DNA from: Glomus cerebriforme
Taxonomy: Eukaryota > Glomeromycota > Glomeromycetes > Glomerales > Glomeraceae
Assembly: GCA_003550305.1 (NCBI GenBank)
Contig: QKYT01000298.1
Span: forward strand, 15,738 to 74,431
Reading direction: 5' to 3'
Length of the DNA: 58,694 bases
This document shows, in pieces, positions 46,577 through 57,475 of the stretch. The notes under the pieces were generated by a model. It was not told where the DNA came from. It worked only from the letters and a program-made list of their open reading frames with translations, and searched no databases. The position numbers were made by a program, and so were the translations under genes. The stretch's first letter is position 1, and each line of letters begins with the position of its first letter.

Positions 46577-48329
46577 ATGTATTTTGAGGAACAACTACCA
46601 GTTGTCGACACTACTTTTCATCAAATTTTTACAGTTGAACATAAAACAATTTTACGTGATGCTCTTTTGAAACAGTGTGATAGAATCTTGAAAGAGATTC
46701 CACCAAATAGTAATTATCAATATTGGGATGTTTATACAGGTATGTTCTTTATTTTTAAAAGTTTGAATTGCCCATAAAATATTTTTTTTTTAAAATTATT
46801 AATTTCGAATTCTAGGAACTGCTGGATTATCACTCCTATTTATGAAACTTCATAAGCGTGATCCAGGTTTGAAATTATTAAAATTTTACATATTTTGTTA
46901 TTAATTATATATGTGAATGTAACGAATTTTTTTTTTTTTTTTTTTTTTTGCAGCGTTAACGTTTGGACCAAAAAATGCTTTGACAATTGCAGATGAATAC
47001 ATCGATAAAGCTCTTACAACTTTTATGGGACAACACAAGTTACCTATTGATGGTTTACCGAGCACACTTGAACACGAGTGCGGTTTTCTCTGTTCTGCTA
47101 TTGGATTGTTTGCAGTAGCAGCTCTAGGTATGTTACACTTCTGCGCCTCGTTTGTTGAACTTCTATGCTGCGCCTCTAACTTTTGCGTTATGCTTTTATG
47201 TTAGTCAAACATCATACCGGTGATCAAGAATCTTCTCAGAGATATCTCAATTTGATACAATCCCATTACTTAAGGGTTGGAATCTTATTTTTAAAATTTG
47301 AATTTATTTGGATCGTGTTATTATCTGATTTTAATCATTATTATTTAAACCTTATTAGGCAGCACTTTCGGAGAAAACTCAAAATGAATTATTGTATGGA
47401 CGCGCTGGGTATTTGTATTCCTTACGTTTTATATCCAAGTTAAATTTGATAAAAGATGATATACTATCACAAAACATATCTAGTGTGATTGAAAGTATTA
47501 TTGAGGATGGGGTAAGAACAGCGATAAAACATCAAGTAACGGGTCATACTCCATTGTATTGGTTATGGGGTGGTCATCCATATGTTGGAGCAGCTCATGG
47601 TTTCTCCGGAATATTAACTACATTATTACAATTCCCAAGGCAATGTCAAGAGTATATGAGTCAAATTAAAAATACAATTGACTATATTTTGTTCAAATGT
47701 CGTAAAGCGAATGGAAATTGGCCTACCGTTTTGTCCGAAAATACCAATGAGTTAATACAATTCTGTCACGGAGCTCCTGGGATTTGTTTCTTGGCTTGTA
47801 AAGCATATGAAGTATTTAAAGAAGAAGAGTAAGTCTACTTTTTTTTTTGGAATTTAGGTTTTTTTTTTATTCAATGGAAATTCTATAAATGGACTCTTTA
47901 TATTTTTAGATACTTGAAACTTGCTAAAGAAATTGCAGATTTTACATATTTACATGGAAAAATACGTAAAGGAGTAGGATTGTGTCATGGAATTTCTGGA
48001 AATGCGTACCCATTTCTATCGGTTTATCAACTTACCAAAGATCAAAAATATTTACAATATGCTTTGGAATACGCTGAAATTTGTACTCAATGGGAGACAA
48101 AAACTAATCGAGGAGAATTTGATGTTCCCGATAGACCTTGGTCTGTTTTTGAAGGACTCGGAGGATCAGTCTGGTAAATAATAATAATAATAAATAAATA
48201 TTTTTCATGACTATTAAAAATAATTTATGTTGAAATTTCTTTTTAATCTTTTAAACTAGGTTTATTGCAGACCTATTATATTGGGACCAGGTAGTTTTCA
48301 GGGGTTTTCCAGGATTTAATGATATTTAA
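46577..48329 (+). CDS. LANCL-like: LanC-like protein (LANCL family)
   Basis: Seven exons (46577-46739, 46816-46866, 46954-47127, 47205-47275, 47359-47828, 47910-48173, 48260-48329) sum to 1263 nt, 420 aa. The fold is an alpha/alpha barrel with glycine-rich repeats: YTGTAGLSLLFMKLH, LLYGRAGYLYSLRFI, GAAHGFSGILT, FCHGAPGICF and GLCHGISGNAY. The zinc ligands Cys (FCHG), Cys and His (LCHG) of LanC cyclases are all present. Eukaryotic LANCL proteins add glutathione to dehydroamino acids in damaged proteins; no lanthipeptide precursor is visible nearby, so that repair role is the better inference. It starts with a short acidic lead (MYFEEQLPVVDTTFHQIF). Upstream, TATATAAAT (46347) and a CRE-like TGACGTAA (46378) may be promoter elements. 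Confidence 0.93.
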
Positions 48330-48558
48330 AAAGAAAAAAAAATGCTTTGCTGCGGATTTATTCTGAAATTTTGCGGCCTAAACTATTCGAGTTTAATTTA
48401 ATTTTTGATATCGTATGACAGATCAATCGGATCATTATATAAATCAGACATTTTCTTCAAATTTCTAGTATTTTCTTGTACAAAATTTTTTAATAAATAA
48501 CGAGACTTTTTTTTTAAGTAAAAAAAGTGCAAGGAAAAATTTTCTTTCACGAAAAAAA

Positions 48559-49014
48559 ATGTCAATATTTGATTTTTTTGATACTTTACCACAAGTTCAT
48601 CCTCCATTATTATTAGGAAGAATGTTCTCAACTGCTACTTATTCTTCGCTTCCATTAAACATTTCAAGTTCTTCTACACATTATACAGTTCGTACGGACT
48701 TACCTGGTATTCCACAAAATAAAATATCTGTTGATATAGATGAAGATGGGATACTCACCATTCAAGCTGAACGTAATCCAAAAGACGAGAAAGAGAAAAC
48801 TAAGGATGGAGTAGAAAATGAAATTATTAAAGAAACTTGGGTTACTCAAGGTAAATTACAACGTTGTATAAAATTCCCTAAAGATCAAATTGACGTTGAT
48901 GGTGTTAAAGCTGAATTAAATAATGGAGAGTTGATTGTTAAAGTACCTAAAAAGAAGACACAAGAAGAAAAAGAAAAGAAGAGAAATATCAAAATTATTA
49001 AAGGAAAATTGTAA
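48559..49014 (+). CDS. HSP20-family small heat-shock protein
   Basis: Single exon, 151 aa. The alpha-crystallin domain spans about 38-130: HYTVRTDLPGIPQNKISVDI, then ILTIQAERN, a Lys/Glu linker, GKLQRCIKFPKDQIDVDGVK and AELNNGELIVKVPKK with the conserved A-x-L-x-N-G-x-L. The short N-terminus MSIFDFFDTLPQV is typical of fungal HSP20. It forms oligomers that hold unfolded proteins. The C-terminus lacks a clear I-x-I motif, but NIKIIKG could serve. A TTCACGAA half-palindrome (heat-shock-element-like) lies at 48546-48553, too close to the ATG to be sure of its role. Confidence 0.93.
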   Translation: MSIFDFFDTLPQVHPPLLLGRMFSTATYSSLPLNISSSSTHYTVRTDLPGIPQNKISVDIDEDGILTIQAERNPKDEKEKTKDGVENEIIKETWVTQGKLQRCIKFPKDQIDVDGVKAELNNGELIVKVPKKKTQEEKEKKRNIKIIKGKL

Positions 49015-49316
49015 GAAAAAATACCAGCAAGTTTGTGAAATTGAAATTGGTGTATTTTGGAGGATGATGATGATGATTATCATCATCAGTTTCTATGGCT
49101 AAAATTTAACGTTGATAAAATTTTAACTCTCTTCATTAGTTTACTTTTAGGCTTTTAGTAAAATTCCTTTTATTAAAAAATATATATATGAATTTATATT
49201 AATTGCTTCTTAAAATTATGAACCGATGTTTCGGCTAATCTTTATGTCAAATTTTCAAATATAACATTCGCATACTTTTATAATTCAAAATATTTAAAGC
49301 ATTTTTATTCGAGAAT
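49015..49316. terminator. Convergent 3' spacer, HSP20 / Pcc1, with dyad
   Basis: Just past the HSP20 stop a GATGATGAT ... ATCATCATC dyad (about 49063-49087) can form a 9-bp stem. It may mark the 3' end region, but fungal 3' ends do not need such a stem. Confidence 0.3.
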
Positions 49317-49747
49317 TTATTCTAATCCATCAAAAGCATCCATGGTTTTAGTAATCATTATTATTAAATCAAATAAAGAATTAACTGATACTCTAAGCAT
49401 TTTAACACTTGTACAATCAAATGTACTATTAATATAATAAATATACATATAAATATTATATTTGAAAAAAGTTAAAACAAATCGATATTAAAAAAATAAA
49501 ATACATACACAATTAATTTATCATCATCGGTTGTTATAATACGTTTAACTTGATCGCTTTTAAGCTCTTTGTCTACATTAAGTGCACGTTCTGCTATATT
49601 TGCAAGTCTTGAAGAAGGAAAAGGTATCGTTAAAGTACTATTTATTTTCAATAAAAAAAAAATTCATTTAAAAGTGATTAGTATGCAATAAGATTTTTTT
49701 TTAAAATTAATTTATTACAATACGAACAGTGAATGTCCAAGTGACAT
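49317..49747 (-). CDS. PCC1-like: Pcc1/LAGE3 subunit of the KEOPS/EKC complex
   Basis: Three exons (49747-49728, 49637-49509, 49425-49317) give 85 aa, the size of yeast Pcc1. Sequence landmarks: LTIPFPSSRLANIAERALNV, then DKELKSDQVKRIITTDDDKL, and MLRVSVNSLFDLIIMITKTM. These match the Pcc1 family, the dimerisation subunit of KEOPS, which makes the t6A modification on tRNA with Kae1, Bud32 and Cgi121. Exon 1 is only 20 nt and uses a GTTCGT donor because the nearby GTATTG would shift the frame. No single open frame reveals this gene, so it is easily missed. Confidence 0.85.
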
Positions 49748-50504
49748 GACTAAAAAAATAAAGGAGATTGAGTTGAAAACACCTTATTTATGCCCTAAAA
49801 TCTGTGACACCTCACCAAGAAAAAAAGTGGTAGCCAGAATGCCAGATTAGTTGTCAGATTACACATGATTCTTACATGTGACCGGATTATGATTTCTGGT
49901 CAACTGATTTTCCTTCTCATTATTTCTATAATCATATTGTACCAACAAGAAAACAAAACTTGTAAAGGATGACATACTATTCGAGAAAGTGTGGAGTTTT
50001 TAAATGAAAAAAGAATTATTTTGCAAAACGTCACAAATGCCGAAATAATTCGTGATCTGCGATCCAAATCATGTCACTACCACTTATAATACTTTACCTG
50101 AACCAATTTTTGATTTTTGAATTCTTTCTATTATGTCTTATTTAAAAAAAATACAGATCAAAAATCTAATATAATTATTAGGTATTCAGATATATAATAC
50201 TAGTTAATGTTAATTATAGTATTTTACTAGTTATTAATATTATTAAAAGTAATAATAATAAGCAATATATTTATAAAATTACTGTATATTATGAGCTATA
50301 ATACCTTTCTTATACATAGTATCTTCCCTTTTTTTTGTATGAAAAAATGTTCATTTTTATTGATATTATTATTTTAAGAATCTAATTTTACTTTTTGATT
50401 ATAATGCAAGTTTTTAAATGTATATTATTTATAGTAAAATTTTGAGTTATAAATTTAATAATACAAAATTAATCCTTTAAAATTTGCAAGGTATCTAGGG
50501 TATT
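49748..50504. other. Intergenic DNA past the last gene
   Basis: No coding sequence seen. 49.83-49.92 kb has a less AT-rich patch with CAGATTA and ACATGTG motifs in both orientations, perhaps a degraded MITE. Confidence 0.45.
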
Positions 50505-50820
50505 ATGATTTTTTTTTTGAAGACAAGATGAATATGTAAATTCTTTTATTTATATTTAGACAAAAAATAATAGGCTACATTTCATAATACATCCTCCACC
50601 CATTTGTGAAAAAATATCACTTATTATACTTACATAATACAGGTTCTCAGAGTAAAGCCATATTACTGAGTCTTCTTAGATATTATATGTTCTGAATCTT
50701 TCCTATATTCCAGCATTAGAAACTAATAAATTAATCCCTTGAACCAGTCTATCTGAATCTTTCCTTAAATACTAGGGTCTTCTAACTAGCTTGAAACATT
50801 AATGAAATTATAAAGACCAG
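50505..50820 (+). repeat. Diverged direct repeat, copy A
   Basis: Matches copy B at 53125-53475 over about 310 bp: shared landmarks are a T run then AAGAC..GATGAAT near the start, TACATAATA/TATGTAATA, CTTCTTAGATA, a TCTCC/TTTCC-TATAT-CCAG block, AACCAGTC, ATCTTTCCTTAA and AACTAGC..GAAA near the end. The two lie 2.6 kb apart in the same orientation. Confidence 0.65.
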
Positions 50821-53124
50821 CTGCTAGTATTAATCTTTAAGAATAAGAGACTAATAACTATTAATAAAATACATAAAAAGAAAAAAAACTACAATACCTC
50901 TATTTCTCTACTCTATTAAGTTAGTTTCTAATAGCAATATAAATACTTCAACTAAATTAAGCTGACTACCTATACTATCTTATCTATAACCCCTATCTAA
51001 AAACCTATATCATAAACATATCTAGTAGTTATCTTCCTAAAATAGGCCAATTCCTAATAGTACCAGACAGATTTCCTTCCATAAAATTGAGTCAACTGCT
51101 TATATATAAAAGTAATACATTAGCTGATACCTTTTATATATATCTATTTAATCTCTTTTTAAGAATATTAATCTTTGATATACCTATTGCAAAAGAATAA
51201 ATTTTCAAATAATATTTTTTTTTCTTTTTATTCCCAATAAAAATGAACTTAACACTATATTCAAGTCTTCTTATATACTTTTTTTATTTTCTAATAACAA
51301 TATGTTATGTTATCTTAAGGGCCAAATTAAAAGATCATTATCTATGAAACAAAAATCAAGAAAAATTATACAATAAGAAAACTAATTACTAATAAGTGAT
51401 CAGTTATCGATCAATTTTTTAATACTTTTTTATTCCTGTTTAATAGTATGCAAAAACAAAAAACTCAAGGTATTCATTAAAAATTAATAAAAAATTACTA
51501 GAATATTGCAATCTTAAATATATTAGAATATAATATATATAGCCTAGTTTTTAGTATGCTTGATATTTCAAAAAAGTATTACTTTTTTTATCTTTTCATC
51601 ACAAAAACAAAATTAAATTTTAATAAAGGATAAATATCAAATTTTTTTTTTTAGAAAAAAGACTCTACCTACTGAATTAAGTCTATATATTAACTTTGCG
51701 AAAAGATTAAAACTTTTAAAAAAACTTTATATTAAGCCAACTTTTAAAACTATCAAAGCAGTTACAAGTCTTACTTGTCTGTCTTATGCTCAAGAAAAAT
51801 ACTTTAGAATACCAAATGATCTTTCAGGTATCAACTTGAAATAAGATATAAATGACTGAAAGTTATCAAAAATCTGACTTGTAAAGAAACTTGGTAAATT
51901 AATAAAAACTATTATCTATACTTCTTAAAGTTTTCTAGTTAACTCTAACAGTATAAAAATACTTTTGTTAAGATTAAAAGACTGCTTTCTTAATACAAAA
52001 TGGCAAAAAAGTAACTTTGCTTTTTTAAATCTTTCAGAAGAAATAGATATAGAAATCAGTAGGAAGAGTTGTCTCTCAACTCCTTCATCTAGAATATTAT
52101 AATTTATAATATATAGTAATTTAGTTTATTTATATAAAATATTAAATAAAGTACTTTAAAAATTTAAACCATATATTTATCTATTATTATTATTTATTTA
52201 ATTTATTTAAAATAATACAGGATTTAAATTAAACTATTATTAAATCTAGAGCTGATTTATATATTAAATGTATTTATACCTTAACAATATATTTTTTTAG
52301 TATTATTATTTTAGTAATACATTATTATTTTTTTTTCACAAAAGTACAAATTTAAAAATAAACATTATTATATTTTATAAGTTTATTTTACTAGTTTGTA
52401 TATATGAAGAGTTACTATTTTGAAATTATGTATTAATAAAAATGATTAATTTAAACAAAATTTAAAATTATATAGTCTTTTGCTATATTTAGAATAATAA
52501 TATTAATAACTAATATTTTTATTAATCAATAATCAGTATTATAATTATTAAATAATTAATATTTTATATTAAAATTCCCTAAAAGTTGATACTAGCACAG
52601 CTTCTATAAACCCTTTTACAATAGCGTTAGCTTTTATAATATTTCTAGCTAATTTGAAAACCTGAGTGGTATTAAGTGTTTTTTGTTTTGAGAATTGGTA
52701 CTAACATCTGATTTCTGTAAACTCATTAATATTTTGTGTTAATTTGAAGACCCATAATTATTGAGGAGAGATTTAGATGAACCAGATGAAAGGCATTTCT
52801 TTTGACAGGGAGATTTGAAAGGACTGGAAAAAGGATTATCTTTGGTGACTGATACTGAGATATGGGGAGATTCAGAACATTTCTTATCTAAGAAGGTTTG
52901 GCAACGTGACCTCACTCTGAGGATCTATATAGCATAAATGTGATAAGTTAGGTATTTCTACTTTTATAGTATGAGGGCTTATCTTTACATAATTACCTTA
53001 TTATTATTTGTCTAGTCTAGTAAAACAGGCTTAATCTCTTATAATAAAACTTTTTTTAGTCAATTTATTTTCAAAAAAAAATATTTTATATTAAAAAATT
53101 TTATGTAATTATAATTTTTTTTTT
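50821..53124. other. AT-rich sequence between two direct repeats
   Basis: No intact frame. Short scattered stretches around 51.65-52.1 kb and 52.6-52.95 kb look once-coding (less AT-rich, few homopolymers) but no domain could be read. It could be the body of a decayed LTR element flanked by the direct repeats. Confidence 0.4.
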
Positions 53125-53475
53125 AAAGACGTGATGAATCATAGAATTTGTTTATTTAAGCATAAATTTGTATACATAACCATTTACATATAAATGATCT
53201 TAGCTCATGAGTAAATCCTTTACCATAACGCAGAAAAATCTCACATGTCACACTTATGTAATATGAATTCTCAAAATGGAAACTGAAACAAGACCCTTCT
53301 TAGATAGTTAATATACTCTGATTCTCTCCTATATCCCAGTACTAGTACCAAAATAAAATCTTTCAACCAGTCCTTCCAAATCTTCCCTTAATAAGAATAT
53401 CCTTTGTCCAGTTCACCTGAATTTTCTCTCAATATTATGGATCTTCAAACTAGCATGAAATATTGATGAATTTAA
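53125..53475 (+). repeat. Diverged direct repeat, copy B
   Basis: Partner of copy A at 50505. It contains the same ordered landmarks, with an insertion around 53390-53430 (TTTGTCCAGTTCACC) absent from A. Confidence 0.65.
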
Positions 53476-54289
53476 AGAAGTTATATAATTATAATTATAT
53501 TACTTTATTTTATAAATTTTAATATATTATATTTATACTAATTAAATAATTTAATAAATTAACATATATTTTATTAGTTTTTAAAATTATTTTCTTTTTG
53601 CAATTATTTTTTTCTTTATATTTACTAAAATTAAATTACTAATAATTCAAAGTTTTTAAAGTTATAATTATAGTATCTTAGAATTTAATATGAATTATTA
53701 TATTTCTAAAGTTGTTTAAAAAAAATAAATTAATAAATTTTATAATATATAAATTAATAATTATATATGAATAAATTAAACATAAATTAAAAGATTGATA
53801 TTTACTAAAATATATATTTTTAATAAAAAATTACTTTTATGGATATATTTATAATAGGTTTTAATAGGGTTTGCTTTTTATCAAGTTTCACTAATTTTTA
53901 ATTAAGACTTTAATATAATTTTGTCAAATTACTATATTTTGTCATTTTGCCTGTTTGCTAAACTCTCTAGTTTTATCAAACAATCTTAAGTATGATAAAT
54001 AAAAATTAATTTGTTAAAAAAAAAAATTATATGAATAAATATATTACTATTTCTAAAGGTTTAATATTAATATTTAATTAAAAAATATTAAATTTATTTT
54101 ATTATTTACATTTTTTTTATACAAAAGTCCAGTATTTATTAATATTAACTAGTGTGCACCTGTTCAATACAGCTTAAAAAAATATAATTAAAATAATAAT
54201 AATAATTAAATAATAATAAATAATAATAATTTTTATTTTTTATTATTAAAAAATTTCTGCATTGCAAGTACATTCAATTAAATTTACAT
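53476..54289. other. Very AT-rich spacer
   Basis: Nothing coding recognised. Ends in TAA/AAT trinucleotide runs (about 54185-54250) at the edge of the Helitron relic. Confidence 0.5.
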
Positions 54290-55772
54290 TATTTACATAA
54301 TTATTATCTCTTTTAAATCTTTTAAAATATCATGAAATATGGTCTTAAGTTTTATATTAAATACTCAACTAATTAAATTAGGTCAATCTTGTGCAACTTA
54401 ACTTGAAAGAAAATTTTTCTTAATTTCAGGCCAGTTTGGATTTGCAAGTTATTGTAATAAACAAATCAGGTTTTCCAAATACTCATACAATAACTATTAA
54501 AACTTGAAGGTAATATGATTCTACATCTTACATTTGTTGTACTATTATTTAAATGTAATGCATCTTAAAGTCCATTATATAATTCTACTTGTATTTGTTT
54601 TTGATTAAATTTTATATAATTAAGATATGTTTGTTTTACTACTGTATACATATCAACAATCCATTGTTGAAAAAGTCTTCCATAATAATGTAAAATTATA
54701 GCTTCTTCAGAATGGCTAACTTAAAGATAATATGCAAAATAATTCATTGCAGTAACACATTTTTTTAATTTAATATTTGTATTATCTTCATTATTATAAA
54801 TATCAAATATTTTTTATCATATATATTACGATTAAAATTATTATGTATAGGATTATATGGATGCTACCCATCTTCACTTATAGAAAATATAAGAATATAA
54901 TAAAGTGATGCATAAAAAGAATGAATTTCTGAAATTTTTTGTAATTTAGTTATAATATAATATCTCATTTTTGATGTTCTATTTCTTGTCCATTACTTAT
55001 CATAATAATAGCAACTTCTGATGCATTTGAAGTATTATAATATTAAGAATCTTTTGTTCTATTATTAGTAATTACTAATTTCAAATTTATTAAAAGATCA
55101 GATTTAAGCAAATTACTAACTTAACAAAATACTGTGACATATGGATTACATCAGGAAATTTTTTCAGGGGATATATAGTGATATATATCTCTTTATTGTT
55201 ATTTATCATAATAAAAATATTGATAATCAACATATTCAGATAAATATCAATAAATATCTATGATATTATAATGATATTTATCTGAATACGTTAATTAATC
55301 ATGAGATTAGTTGACGATGCAGTTATTTATCGAATATTATCATAATGATAATTAATGATACAATTATTTATCGAATATTATCACAATGATAATTAACAAT
55401 ACATACGCGTTTTTTTATACCAACAGTTGTTAAACACATTATACATTATTATGCAATACCAATATATCAATACCACTTAATATTTTTTCAATATAATAAA
55501 TAGTTATAATAAATAGTTATTATATACTATAATTATAATTTTATTTATTTTAAATTTACTTATTTAATAAATATATTAAAATTTTAATTAAAATTTTATT
55601 AAAATTTATTAAAAATCTTTAAAATCAGATCCGGATTATTATATTGGCTAATATTAAACATAATTCTAGCCAAATTTGAAAATAATTCAGGCCAAAACCA
55701 TCTGATTAGTTTTGGAAAATTTTTTCTTTTAAAATATCTTACTACTGATACGTCCTCTTTTTGTCATTATGA

Positions 55773-55830
55773 ATGGGTGGAGGAAGCAGCAATGGCTCTT
55801 CCCCTGTAGGTACTAATGACCTCTACCCAT
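55773..55830. other. GC-richer hairpin upstream of the array
   Basis: ATGGGTGGAGG (55773-55783) pairs with CCTCTACCCAT (55820-55830) with one mismatch. An overlapping CCTCT...AGAGG stem extends to 55839 and GCTCTTCCCC can pair with GGAGGGGC. In a very AT-rich setting this suggests a selected promoter or structured RNA element. Confidence 0.5.
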
Positions 55831-56082
55831 CCATAGAGGAGGGGCTTTTCGCAAGATTAATTAAAAAAAAAAATTACAATTAAAAAAAAGATAAAAAAAT
55901 GAAAAAAGGCTCATTATATACTTTTTTTATATCATGTGTATCACATGATACGAGCTGCAATTTATTTTAAAAAAAAACTGTGCGCCGCACTTATCAATTA
56001 AACTGCAGCTGCAGTTTATTTTAGTCATTTAAACCTTAAATCAGTAACTTTTAATCGCCGTTTGAACTTAGTTCTGGAAATT

Positions 56083-57475
56083 GAGAAACAGTAAGTTTTT
56101 TCGTGAAACTTATCATTTTTTTTTGCTTATTTTTAGAAATGTTACTAACGTTTCTTTTTTTCATTTTTTTGTAGAATTGGACTTTTTTTCAATTTCGGCT
56201 TGGAAATCTGGTAAGTTTTAAAGTTGACAAAACTTTTTTTTTGAAATGTAAGTTTCATAACAAAACTTCATTTTTTTTTTTTTTTTTTTAAGAAACATTC
56301 TAATTGAATGTTTCTTCTTTTTTTGTAGATTCAGCTCTGGGAATTTGAATTGAAAATATAAGTTTCGTAACAAATCATTTTGTTACGAAACTTCATTTTT
56401 TTTTGTTATTTTTTTTTAAGAAATGTTCTAACCAAACGTTTCTTCTTTTTTTGTAGATTCAGTTCTAAGAATTCGGGATTAGAATCATAAGTTTCGTAAT
56501 GTTCATTTCATTATGAAACTTTATTTAAGAAACGTTCTAACTGAACGTTTCTTCTTTTTTTGTAGGTTTGTTTCTGAACTTGGGAAATTGAAATGTAAGT
56601 TTCGTAAAGTTCATTTCATTATGAAACTTCATTTTTTTTATTTTTTTTTTAAGAAACATTCTAACTGAACGTTTCTTTTTTTTTTGTAGATTCAGCTCTG
56701 AGAATTTGGGATTGGAATTGTAAGTTTCGTAACGTTCATTTCATTACGAACTTTCATTTTTTTTTGGTTTTTTTTTTTAAGAAACGTTCTAACTGAATGT
56801 TTCTTTTTTTTTTTAGATTCGGCTCTGGGAATTTGGAATCAGAAAAGAAACATAAGTTTCGTAATGAATTATTTCATTATGAACTTTCATTCTTTTTTAG
56901 TTTTTTTCTTTAAGAAATATTCTAACTGAATGTTTTTTTTGTAGATTCGGGTCTGAAAATTCAGAATCAGAAAAGAAACGTAAGTTTCGTAACGAATTAC
57001 TTCATTATGAACTTTCATTTTTTTTGGTTTTTTTTAAGAAACGTTCTAACTAAACGTTTCTTCTTTTTTTTGTAGATTCAGTTCTAGAAATTCAGGATTG
57101 GAAACTTAAGTTTTGTAATGTTCATTTCATTACGAAACTTCATTTTTTTTTGTTTTTATCTTTAAGAAATATTCTAACTGAACGTTTCTTTTTTTTGTAG
57201 ATTCAGCTCTGGGAATTCAAAATTGGAATCGTAAGTTTCGTAACGTTCATTTTATTACAAACTTTTATTTTTTTTTGTTTTTTTTCTTTAAGAAACATTC
57301 TAACTGAACGTTTCTTTTTTTTTTTTAGATTCAGCTCTGGAAATTCAGAATTGGAAAAGAAACGTAAGTTTTGTAACAAATTACTTCATCATTTTTTTAT
57401 TTTTTCTTTCTTTATTAGAAACGTTCTAATCGACTATTTCTTCTTTTTTGTAGTTTACTTCTGAAACGTAAGTTT
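56083..57475 (+). repeat. Tandem array of ~12 exon/intron-like units
   Basis: About 12 units of roughly 110-150 bp. Each runs: (1) an exon-like 29-36 nt piece, typically ATTCAGCTCTGGGAATT then GGATTGGAATC; (2) a donor GTAAGT or ATAAGT (for example 56091, 56211, 56358, 56594, 56720, 56980, 57468); (3) a hairpin GTTTCGTAA...TTACGAAAC; (4) a T run; (5) a second hairpin AAGAAACGTT...AACGTTTCTT; (6) a T tract and TGTAG or TTTAG acceptor (56174, 56328, 56456, 56565, 56689, 56816, 56944, 57075, 57200, 57328, 57453). Exon-like parts do not keep one open frame (one carries TAA), so a coding role is unlikely. Single Ns follow at about 57518 and 57564. Confidence 0.85.

Noticed and set aside
46577..48329. 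LanC-like gene as part of a lanthipeptide cluster
   Set aside because: No precursor peptide, dehydratase or transporter nearby; eukaryotic LANCL proteins are widespread and stand alone.
56083..57475. Array as a CRISPR array
   Set aside because: Unit size and variable stems do not fit: there are no unique spacers between identical repeats, and the host is a fungus.
56083..57475. Array as exons of a repeat protein
   Set aside because: Exon-like pieces vary from 29 to 36 nt, some donors are ATAAGT and one piece has an in-frame TAA, so no continuous protein results.
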